Shown: positions 10,410 to 22,400 of the stretch, piece by piece
Numbering within the stretch: position 1 is the stretch's first letter
Layout of the letters: every line of letters begins with the position of its first letter
Source of the DNA: Cladopsammia gracilis
Lineage: Eukaryota > Cnidaria > Anthozoa > Scleractinia > Dendrophylliidae
Assembly (NCBI GenBank): GCA_022457155.1
Contig: JAJGOT010000131.1
Span: 680,001 to 744,000, forward strand
Reading direction: 5' to 3'
Length of the DNA stretch: 64,000 nucleotides
Position numbers and translations under genes: made by a program
Notes under the pieces: model-generated
The model's database searches: none
What the model was told of the DNA's origin: nothing
Seen by the model: the letters and a program-made list of their open reading frames with translations, nothing else

Positions 10410-13400
10410 CTATTCGTCTAGCTCAGCCCAAGCCTCCTCAGCCATAGCATAGTATTTGTTGGCCATTTTACCCTTCATGGAAGCGAGTGCTAAATCGCCG
10501 GCGGCCGAGTACAAGTCGCCAGCTGCCTGAGGATCTTTGTCCAATCCATAGCCTCCTTGTTGGTACAAGTTCGCCTGTCTAGCGTTCAGTGCGTAGTTTG
10601 GATCGGTGTGGAGCGTATTGTGTGGTTCGTCGTCTTCATCCACGATGTCGATAGCGTTTTGATACCACTTGACTGCCTCCAGCCAACTGCGCGACCTGAA
10701 TCACGTTCACAAAAATAACATATCAAACGATCTCAAATCCGTTAAAGGATAGGGGTAGGGATTTCATTTAAAAGGAACCCTGCCATCGAAACCGCTCACC
10801 CGTGCAAGTTTCGGACCTAGGAAAAGTAGGCTCGATTTTGGTCCAGGCAATCCCTATTTGAACACCATGCTGGATTCAGGTATAAATGAAAGGCATGTTG
10901 TAAATGTTCAAGAGTGTTAAAAGTGATTCCATCGAAAAGGAAGTTATAATGAATTTTTTAAAGCTTTTCACACTTATTTATTTTATCCAGTACATCACAA
11001 AACTATAATAAAAAGAGGGGATCAACATGCTCGTTGTGACCTGCAGTATATTAACTAGATGTGCTAGCTGGTGACGGAAATATCGAAAATCCCAGCCTAA
11101 GCGAGAGGCAACCATTATTTCCAGAAAGTTCAGTATTATTAGCAATGAAATATGTTATGATAACAGAACAATGTCACTGTGAAAAGCCTTTAGGTCACCG
11201 AAAAAGAAAAACATTAATTAATAAGCCAATTTCAGCATAGGATAGGATAGGATAGGAAACCTTTTTTTATCCACGACATCTGCAGGTTACCAGTGAAACG
11301 CTAAACATTAGATTGTAAAAGTGATTACATGACAACATTTCAAAATTTCTTAAAATTTGGATATATAATGCAGAGTAGTATTTTCTTCAAAATTAAGAAA
11401 TGGAATAAAAAAATAGGTCACCATGCTCGTTTAGGAAAAAATAACCACTTATTTACTTAGCAAGTTCATTTTTTTTTTAAGTTCAAGTTCATTTTATTCA
11501 CACTTATTCAATTACAATATACCAACATTAAGGAAATAAAAAAAAAAGTAAGAACAGAGCTAACTATACATTGAATTAAACATAACAAAAGAAGAGTGTG
11601 TAGCAGCCAAAGGAGCCAAGCTTTCGAGTTGGCTACTACCACAGAGCAGTTGCAAGTTGCAGTTGTAAGTGGTTGCAAGTGGGTGGAGAACTGAATCCTC
11701 GAAGGAAACCCTCTTGTTTCGTAATGCAAATATTTCGGGTGTGTATGAAGACCAGTAAGGTAAACACTCGTTAACATCTCTCAAACGGACCTTGGACACC
11801 TTATGAGGTTTTACACAACGTAGTATTTTTATCGTTGTACCGTAGTACTGACGTACACGAGAACAGAACCCCATTTTATTGGGCAGAGAACTGAGAGAAC
11901 AGAGATCCGGCTAAGCAAAGAGTAGCGTATTGGGGTTAAGCATTGATCTACAGTGTTTAGGGTTAAGCACTGATTTGAAAACGGTTAGCTTTCATTTATT
12001 GCTATGGGTAACTATAAATATGTTAAAAATTACATCTCCCGGCAGCTAATCCACGTTGGTATAGTGGATAAGGATATTAGTTATGAAGCAAACGACTCGG
12101 GTTCGAGGCATACACTTTACTGATCTTTTTTTCTAATTTTACTCTAAGTGTGAAATAGGTTTTACCTCATGTAACTTAAAGTGAAAAGGAAAGGTCCGTT
12201 TGAGAGATGTTAACGAGTGTTAACCGACCAGTAATAGCGGAGCACTGGCCGGTCCGAAGGCCAGGCTGCGCAGCCCCATATTCATAGAACCTATGCCCGC
12301 ATTTTTCATGGTCATGACTAGCGGAATGTTTCGCGGGCGCGTGTCTGCAACATGTGTGTCGCGCAAGGCTAGCTAGCTCGCGGGCGCGTATGACGTCGCA
12401 AAACATGCGCGTATGACGCCACACGCGCGGCTACACAGCCGTCAGCTCGGTAAACACTTTTTAAAGTTTTAAAAAAGTTGGATCTTCGCAGTGTTAGGCG
12501 GAGCAGTAAAGTCGTTATTTCCCTGGATTTTTTTCGCGGTTTGCTACTCAAGACAGGGATGCTAATTAAGGAATACTCAGAAGCCGCTTTAGTGGAAAAA
12601 GAAGAGCTTTCAGGGATAAAATCTTGCTTCGAGGAACTTCATACTGTATTATCAATGCAAGAGCAATGCGGGGAGATGCCTTATTTTTATTACGGATTTG
12701 AGAACCGAAGAAGCGGAGTTTTAACGAATTTCCAAGCAGTCTAGTGCTTTAAAGGTAAAATAAATCACACTTTTCGATGGGAATTTATGTTGATATCAAT
12801 TTTTGATTGACTTTTCCTTTGTGTTCTCTTAAGGTTTGGAGACATGTTTATGAAACGTTCAAATTAAGTCGTGTTGTTATCTTGAATTTCAACGAGGACA
12901 GCTCTACCTTGATGCGCTATACATGGTACGTGTTCTGCCTTTAAACATAAATTAATGGAGATTTGAATAAAATTTTTCGAAAGAAGATTGTGTTGTCCGT
13001 TTTTATGTCTTTGTTCATTCATTACATAGATTAAAAAGCGATTTTATGTAAACAAAACAAGACTTAGATTTTCTGTCTTCACTCCCGTCGCCTTATGCAA
13101 ATATGTTTGTGTATTTTTGCAATTTTGATTTCCAAATCAGTTTCTCGGGCAATTTTTGACAAACAAAAACTGTATTTTATTCGGAAAGTAGTCGTACTAG
13201 TTATTCTAGACAGAGAAAAGTTGTTTTTGTGAACTTTTGTACGGTCTAAATGTACTGTGCAGACGGTCGGGTAATAGTGTTTTTGAGAATTGCTAAAATT
13301 GAAAATAGCCCGTTCGTCAATCTTAATTCTTGTGCTTCCAACCTTTCACCTTAGTTAAGTTTCACCTTAGTTAAGCTTGTTCAAAGTGCTACGCTGTTAG

Positions 13401-16400
13401 GCTTGGCCTATCTATGTATATTATGATTACGGTGATTTTGATAACATGGTTAAGCTAACACGTTACCTCAGAGAGCCCAAGCCTTTTCCAGTATCATATG
13501 CCTTGGCCATGTAAATCATAGCTTGTCTGTCTCCTAACGTAGCTGCCTTTAACATGTACTCCACTCCCCGATCTACTGCCTCTTCAGATTCCTGGAAAGA
13601 AATAGAAGCATATCAGAAAAGTGCGTCAACGACTATCGGGTTAAAAGGCTGACAAGCTGACCACTTGAGTATCGCACATTCCCAGGAGGACATCACAAGA
13701 GCATGTTGTTACGGTCAATACTCTGAATTTTCTCATTTTAAAATTACGAGGTAAAACTTATTTCACACTTTAGAAGGAAAAAGATCGAATAGTGCCTCGA
13801 ACACGAGTCGTGCGCTTCATAACTTATATCCATAGCCACTACACCAACGAGGGATAGCTGCCATGAGCTGTAATCGCGTTCGAATTTCGTGTTGGCTGTC
13901 CTGTGGTTTATGCGCCCCTATTGTTGTTTTTTTTTTTCAGGGGCTCATTTCCACCGGAAGTTCCTTCGAACGCGTCTCCATAATCTCCGATTACTGCTAG
14001 TTTTAAACATATTTATAGAGTTACGCATAACAATAAATGAAAGCTAAACGTTTTAAAATCAGTGCTTAACCCTAAATACTGTAGACCCCAAGACGCTATT
14101 CTTTGCTTAACCAGAGCTCTATTAGTCTATTCTTTCAGTTCTGTTCTCCTGTACGTCTGTAATACTAGCAGTAATCGGAGATTATGGAGACATGTTCGAA
14201 GAAATTTCCGGCGGAAATGAGCCCCTGAAAAAAAGCAATAGGGGCGGCCATTTGGAAGACCGGACACCAAAAAATCTGAAATTTTACTGCATGCAAGGCA
14301 CAGGGCAACCAACACGAAATTGAACGCGATAACGATAAAGAATACTACATAGTGTAAACATCATAAGGTATCCAACGTCAGCATGAGAGATGAAAACGAG
14401 TGTAACTTGTTATCAGTTACCTGCACAGTAGCTGAAGCAAGTATGTCATGAGGCAGCTGTAAACAGATCTCAGCCATTGTAATTAAACCGTGTAAGTCAC
14501 CACAAGCCGCCGCCTGCTCTAGATGAAACATAGCGCAATCCATCTGCGTTTCATTGTTGGTAAAGCGACCAATCTCATTGCATTTGGCAAACTCCAGATG
14601 AACCTGGCAAAAACAACAAAAACGTCCGATAGACTTACTATTTCACCCTTTTGAGCCCCAGTGGTGATCTTGCATGCGTTTTTGTTCAGCAGGTTAGTGA
14701 TGATCATGTACATTATCAATGAACAGATCACGAGAGGGCATACAATTTTTGCAGGTTCTAATTTTTGCGTTTTTTTTCGCGAACTGCAAAAAAAAAAAGG
14801 TTTGCTCAGTATTATCGTGATTGTCAAAACTGAAAATGTTTAAACATCATTCATTACTGTACGTCGCCGTTTAAGAAAGAAGAAAACAATTTATTCAATA
14901 CAATATATCTGAATATATGTTTGTAATTTTATAGTTTCTAATACAAATGTTTATATTGTTTCAAATTTCAAAGTTGTACTTGACTTCCTGCAAATCGCAA
15001 AAAAGTAAATTCCATTCAAATAAATTCGTAAAAAAGGTCACAAGATACAACAAATCACCAATTCGCAAAATGACGCTCTCCAAAAAATGTCTTAGTATAC
15101 AGTAGTAACATAAGAAATAACAAAATAATCGTATCCGTGACATTCAGATGAAGCTTGAAAGAAAACCTGGAAAATGTTCAGTGTCAAGAAAAAGTTAAAG
15201 CTGACATTTGCTGTCTGCCGCAGAATACGGTAAAGCGGGCTGTGAAAGAACTCTATATATGTACATGACCTAGGTAACGTCGCACAAAAGCCACAGACGG
15301 TTGACTCAGCCGGAGCTTAACCCGGTTTCTGTAGCATGAAGCGACTAAGAGTATTACTGCTCCCCCTGGATGGGATGCTAGTCCATCACAAGGTGACCTG
15401 GTTTATATACTATGAAGTGACTAGGAGTATTACTACTCCCCCCCTGGATGGGTTGCTAGTCCATCACAAGGTGACCTGGCTTATATACTATGAAGTGACT
15501 GAGAGTATTACTACTCCCCCCTGGATGGGATGCTAGGCCATCGCAGGGTTACCCCCAGCATTTTGTCGCCGGTACCCATTATACACCTGGGTGGAGAGAG
15601 ACAATGTGGAGCAAAGTTTCTTGTCGGCTAGGGAAACAACATCACGGCCGAGACCATGCAGACCTTGAACCACTGACCATCGAATCTGAAGTCCAACGCG
15701 CTAACCACTTCATACGTAAAATTCATACGTAATATCTTCAAACGGGCTTTGACCTAGGGTCAAGCCCAAATCATACCGTCCAGAAGGACGTTGGACGCCT
15801 TAATGAGACCTATATAACGGAGTAACTGGTTAGCTTTCAGTTGAGGTTAGGGGTAGCAGTTTATATAGTTAAATTTAGGACTATGCAACCCGAGAAGCTA
15901 GGTGGTACAGTGGTATAGTACAGTGGTACGGTAAGTGTCGACATTACGTTATTTCAATAAGGTGTCCGACGTCCTTCTGGACGGTGTGATTTAGGCACAA
16001 CCTTGACCTAGTGACTACTGACCTGTCCTAGAATGGATACACTCTTTTGTCTCTTCTCCTGCTCGGCTGCCTCAACACGTAACTTTTCAAGCAATTCTGC
16101 CTCGGCAAAGACACTTGATGCCTTACGTATCATGCTATCCGGAAATAATCTATCGACATAGTCGTCCTAAAGCAAATTACAATTATAACGTTAATACATT
16201 ACCATGTATAAAGAGACGAGTAATGTCTAGGCTTGCACGCAAGGGAGGGTCAATCTATTCCATGACAGGCATCACAAAGTGTCTAGCCAGCGAATACGGC
16301 CGCCTTTAAGGTGGCCCGAACCTATTTATTTGCGCATTCGTTACGTTTTTGAGTCGCGCTTTTTAGTAGCAAAGATTTAACCGATTTTTTGGCAACTTAA

Positions 16401-19400
16401 AGTGCACCTAACCCAAAATTGTTTTTTTTTTTGCTTAATCAACTCTATGTACGTTGAAAAGTTGAATAGTTAAATATTTCCTGTTTTCAACGTCGTGTTA
16501 GTGAGTTGTAGAGATTTGAATTTACAAAATGCTAATTTTAGGATTCATTTATTATACAACTACTTGTTTTTACCTCCAAGGAATATTTTTTACAAATCAA
16601 TTGACTGTCCACAGTTAATATTTAGTACTTCTCAAATTGATTTTCCTTAAGCCGTATACTGCGTATTGTAAATTGACGTAGAAATAATGACAAAATCCTA
16701 AAATGACGTCACCAAATTAGCATTTTGTAACTTCAAATCTCTATAACTCTCTAACGCTACGTTAAAAACAAGAAATATTTCACTATTCGACTTTTCAACG
16801 TACATAGAGTTGATTAAGCGAAAACAAAAAATGGGGTTAGGTGCACTTTAAATGAAGAATATTTGAATATAATTTATTTGTATGTGGAAGTAAAAATCTT
16901 TGAGATATCAGTATATTTTTAAAACCTCATTTTTGCACAAAATGCCCATAATTTTAAAATGCGACAACAGATTTTTTTCCTTACTTCGTCAAATAAGCCT
17001 TCGAGTTCTCAGGTTTTGTATCTACAAATTCGCTGCACAAAATGCTCCAGTTTAAGCCTGGATTAGGACAAAAGTAGACTATCATTATTAGATAAAATTA
17101 GGCCTAGGTAAAGCGATTATTAGACCTTTGTTAGGGTCACCCGTTATAAATGTATCATTAAGAAAAGCACCTTTTATAACTAAATTTTTCTTGGGTCTGC
17201 CGGATCAACTCAGTGGTCTAGTGATAAAGGAGGGATGCTAGGATGCAAAAGGTTCCGTTCGATTCTATGTTATTAACTGCGTTTTTCTTTTTCTGATAGA
17301 AAAAAAAAATTCTATAATTGGTGAAAAATTTTCTAAGTGCCGCTAAAATGGCAGCGACCGTTTACGAAAGGGAAATTTGCGGCGGAGTAACGGCTTTTGA
17401 TGATCAAATTTTTATTATTTTAACGAGGATTACCGTTAAAAAGCGTGTCTCTGTTGAAAAATTCATTTGAATTCTGCAGATTTTTTTTAATGTTCCATCA
17501 AAGAACTCCAAATGCAAAACACCGGAGCCGCGCTTTCCAAATCTCCCCTTTTACATCCACCTAATTGCAGAAATGTTGTCATAGAAAATACCAAATACCA
17601 AATAGGAACAAGAGCAGTTTTCAATTCAGTGTGGTAAAACCAAAACCAAAGTGATTACTCTGACCAATCACAGCAGTCGTAAACAATCCAATGAACCAAT
17701 CAGAGCTCGAAGCAATTACATCTCGGCGGCGCCAAGCGCGGGAAAACGCGTACGGGCAAGTCACGATTGGTTTTGGTTTTACTTTTGATTGGTCGAGAAA
17801 GTGGCGCGAGATTTTTTAGCCAATCACAAAGCGTAGCAATGCAAAACCAAAGCAATTGTGAAATTACTTTCGACACTCAATTGAAAACTGCTTTAATACC
17901 TTGATAATATTCGCAGAGGCTGATTCTTGACCTTTTAACAAATATTTTTTCCAAACAAATTTCTATCACATAAATGAATCAGTATTCGTCTTAGCAATAA
18001 ATATATATTTTTTATTTCTTAACAATTTCTCTTCTTTTATCCTCCGTAAATATAATTTTTATGGTATTTTCTATGACAAAGTTACTGCAATTAGGTGAAT
18101 AAATATTCTTTTGCATTTGCCACGAAAGCCTTGTGCACTGAATTTGCCACCGTTACGGTTACCGATATATAATTTTTCACATTAGCCGCGGTTACACGTT
18201 TCAACTTTTACCTAGGTAAATTCGAAAAAACAATAGCCGCTGCACAATTAATTTTAAATAACAATAGCCGCTGCACGCTTTTTATGGCCTTGGCTATTGG
18301 CTGTGTTTTCACGAGGCGGTTTTTCTCGCTTAACATTCCTGTAGGTAATTTGTTTACTGACCGCGTTAAGCAGCTTAAAAAATTTATGCGTTTTCACGGA
18401 CAGAACTTTATTCATTTTTCTTATACCATGCGCGATATATTTTCTTTTGTTAAAACAATAGAAAATTAGAACACAAAAGAACGACAATACAATGTCCTTC
18501 TTTGTTGTTTAATTGCCGACAAGCTTAAACGACCTGGTTTGGTGGCTTAAATTTAATGAGAATTCTATTGTAGTTCGCCGACTCGCTTAACTTTAAGCGA
18601 GTTGGACAAGCAACTGTTTCCACGAGATTTCCGACAGTCACCCGCTCAGCGACTTGAAAAATCGCTCGTGAAAACACGGCCATTGTTATTTCGCATTTAC
18701 CTAGGTAAAAGTTGCAACGTGTAACCTCAGCTATTGTTATTGTAAGATGGCTGTGCGTTGGTATGTAGATTCGTTGGTATGTAGGTTACGTAATCATGTT
18801 ACGAATTCAATATTTAGGAACTTTGTCAGTTGGGAGTTGTCATTCGACGGCATCTCGGTTTTTTGGTCCTTTTAATCTAAAAATTTTACTTAAGTAAATT
18901 TTTGTATAATGTCTGTTCCAGGTTTACTATGATAGTTGTATTCAGCTATGTTTAAGGCCGTTTATGTGTGATCAATAAACGAGATGCCCCCTCCTGTAAG
19001 TCTGGTTTTATTAGGCCCGGTTCAAACGTCGAACTTCACATGTGCCGAACCTAATGCAAATGAGCAAGAACAATAGATTTTTCTCATTTGCATTAGGTTC
19101 GGCACATGTGAAGTTCGACGTTTGAACCGGGCCTTACTTGTACTAAGTTAGAAATTATTTTGTTTTCGTTTCACTGCAGTGATTAGACAACAAAACCCGT
19201 TCATTATACTTCGCGTATTCACGGGTTAAAAATATATTTTCATATAACAAAATTCATTATCCCCAAGTGGCAAACTGCCCGTGAGGAATGTGACAACAAA
19301 GCCAGAGATCTTGAATATGTTATCAAGCACAAGGGTTTTCATTCCAGTTGAAAAGCGGATGGTTAGAAGTACTCGAATTGGCGGCATTATTTCTCCTCAG

Positions 19401-22400
19401 AAAGGGAACCTTCGGTGCTTATAACTGGTAAGAGTTTTCTGTAGTTGCCATATTTTGTAATGCTAAGTTTTTTGTGAGGTATAAAGAAACAAATACACGA
19501 TAATTCGGATAAATATAAGATATTTAATTTCACCGAGCACTGACTTCGTTTGCAGCATGCTTCCGATTACTCAGTTTCTTTCTTTTGGGTAGCATCAGGC
19601 TTTTAGATGGGAAATAGTCTGGCTGCACTCTTCCGCTATCAGTACGTCAACTAACACAAATGAGTTATTACAGCATTTTTAAAGTAAATTTCACCAGCAT
19701 TTTGTGCAACGAGCTGCATGGTCATCATTGTCTTGAAATTTTCGGCTCATCCTCGGTGTAAGAACCTGTGGAACTCACGAGTGACGTAAAACAAAGAAAA
19801 TAAAAGGCATAAAACAATAGAGTCAACTGGGAATGCAATACTACAAAGGTAAAAAACAAAGGAAAAAGTCACAGGTTCTTACACCGAGGTAAACCCAAAT
19901 TTTCAGATACAAAACCTGAGAGCTCGAGAATTTTTTGACGAAGTAAGCAAAAAAAAATCTGTTGTCGGATTTTTAAATTATGGGCATTTTGTGTAAAAAT
20001 GAGGTTTTAAAAATATGCTGATATGTCAAACAAAAATGTAACCAATGCGCCAATAAATAGGTTCGGGCCACCTTAATCGCTGCTGGCCGCTGGGGCCGTT
20101 CGCTCGAGCGCAACCTATAATCACTATAACTATATTTTATTAGCTAATCGATAACAACTGGTCTAATCTGTCGAGGACCTAAAGCAAACAAACACTGAAT
20201 TTCGATTGCAAATTTCTTGATTCATTTAATAGTTTAATAATCAATATCGATCCTCCTCTCTAATTGGTACATTTCTGCAGCACATCCCATAATGTGACTC
20301 CATCTCGTTAATCCAACCACTGTTATTTTACTGAAATTTTTTTGACATGTCGGCGGTCGTACTCCCATCACTAAAATGGGACCATTCCAATGACAACTAC
20401 AGTCGAACCTCCTTAATACGGACACCAAAGGGACAGACCAAAGTGTCCGTGTTATAGAGGTGCCCGTACTATAGAGGTAGGGATTGTATGAATTTTGGTG
20501 TCTTTGGGACCAAGAGAACTGTCCGTACTAGAGAGGTGTCCGTATTATAGAGGTGTCCGTATTATAGAGATGTCCGTATTATAGAGGTGTCCGTATTATA
20601 GAGGTGTCCGTAAGGAGAGGTTCGACTGTATTGAGAAGAATAAGAACAAAATTTCTTCTTTAGGTTTACACCCTTTATTTCACACTTATTAAGATTTTTT
20701 ATTGAAATTTGGCGTGTGAAAACCCCGTTTAGGGTTCGTAGCCAATCACAATGGCGAAACAACTTTCTCACACGTGAAAAAGGCGTTTCGTCCCTATCAC
20801 AAATGTATAAAATAAACAAATTACAGCTTTGTACGGCATTTACGCACTCGTTGGTTTGTATCAGAAATCTCACTTGTAAATTGATAGTTTGCAATCACGT
20901 GACCTTCAGTCCTGTGGGACTCAAATGACAAAGGCTATGGCGGCCATGTTGGTGCCAGAACAAAAGAAGTTCATCAAAATTCTTTTGTAGGTGTCCTCCA
21001 ACATGGCCGCCGTGACGTAATGTGTAAACCAAGAATACCGTACGCCTGCACTGCCTATAGAGCGTTTTCACTCACGTGACCTTCAGTCCCGTGGGACTCA
21101 AATGACAAAGGCCATGGCAGCCATGTTGGTGTTCCTAACAAAAGAAGTTAATTAAAATTCTTTTGTACGGGAACACCAATATGGCGGCTATGACGTCAAG
21201 TGAAAACGCTCTATATTTATTATTCGACATGGCATTTTAGAGTGCGAATACGCATCAAAACGAATGCAAATATGACACATTACACTCTTCTGACCGTGCG
21301 CTGGGAAAAACACTTTCAAAAGCTCAGGTTTAGGAGAAGATTACTGTCATGTAATAAACAATTTATTCAGCGAAAAGTTGTGCAATAGGGCTGGGCAATA
21401 CGGCACTTGTCAGAAAGGCTCGAAAAAATAAAAGCTGACCTGACTCGTAAAAATATTCAGCCGTTTACACAGCTTCACGCTAAATAACCTCTATTTATTC
21501 AGTTAGTAACTGACCTCATTTTCAGTGAAAACGTCACTATGATCACTTTCGGTCTCAGAAGAATCGGGGTCTGAAATCTGTCGCGTAAATCCATCGGACG
21601 AGGAAAGTGAAGACCGAGGAGAGTCTGGTTCCGAGAAAGAAAAAGACGGAGAAGGAGGAGGAGACTGGGCCAGATACTCGGTCATGTCATGAATGGTGGA
21701 GGAGATCTTACGCCCAGGAGATGTGCAAAGCTCGCTACTTTTCAGGAGTGTAGTGGAGTCTTGAATGTTTTTCAGAGCTGTTTCGATTCGATCCATTTCT
21801 TTAGGACTCAGATCAAACGGAGAAAGTCCGAGGCTTTCACAGATTCTGAAAACAATAACCTGACATTATAAATTGGGTACTGAAGGAGGCAGTTATCAGG
21901 CATTTTGCGGATATCGAGCTGTCAGCTGTAGCATTAGAAAGACTGGCTTTAAAAGTGTGACAATGATTTGTTAAATAATTATCTAACATTTTTACTGACT
22001 CAAAAAAACTGAAAAAAAGAGTTACTTATTTGCATGAAGTTACACTAAATTTGCTAACAAATGACTAAATGTCACAAAATTTTGGACAGTTCACAGTCCC
22101 CTATTTTCCCGTGTGTTTCGTCGAGTTTGATTGTTTGGTCGCCATCTTGAATGTCACGCACGATAAAAACTGGGGAGGTTACAGGAATGTAGTGGACATT
22201 GTTTTGGAATTTCGGAATTCCACAGTATTTATATCATTTAGTTACTAATTCTATGTAGACTGACTAAGACAGGTTTTTTGGCAGTGTCTGTCAATGCATT
22301 ATGTTGCCCCTCCTCCACACACACAAAGAGAAAGTTAAAAAAAATGTTAAATTCACTAGTATGCAAGATACAAAAGCCCATCAATATCATAATGGTTATA

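Larger units (their letters stand above)
16310..20072. mobile_element. 3.76-kb TTAA-flanked TIR element with nested insertions
   Basis: The left end GGTGGCCCGAACCTATTTAT and its reverse complement at the right are each bordered by TTAA. Longer subterminal matches (about 16890-17045 against 19900-20040) confirm the pairing. Nested inside are a TTAA-flanked MITE (16401-16847), a foldback with AGCAGTTTTCAATT ends (17613-17892), a further inverted pair around it (17558-17592 and 18061-18097), arms containing TTTACCTAGGTAAA (18185-18225 and 18690-18732), MITE A copy 3, and a small palindrome at 19753-19889. A tRNA-like piece sits near 17205-17275. No transposase frame was seen. TTAA targets suit Kolobok or piggyBac; the GG start fits Kolobok better. 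Confidence 0.7.

Noticed and set aside
12056..12115. Functional tRNA gene
   Set aside because: A- and B-box words are present but the acceptor and anticodon arms do not pair, and a related copy has SINE surroundings.
12478..12744. 88-codon plus-strand frame inside the last eEF2K intron
   Set aside because: No recognisable domain and the surroundings are SINE-like; length is within chance for this window. It could be part of a repeat.
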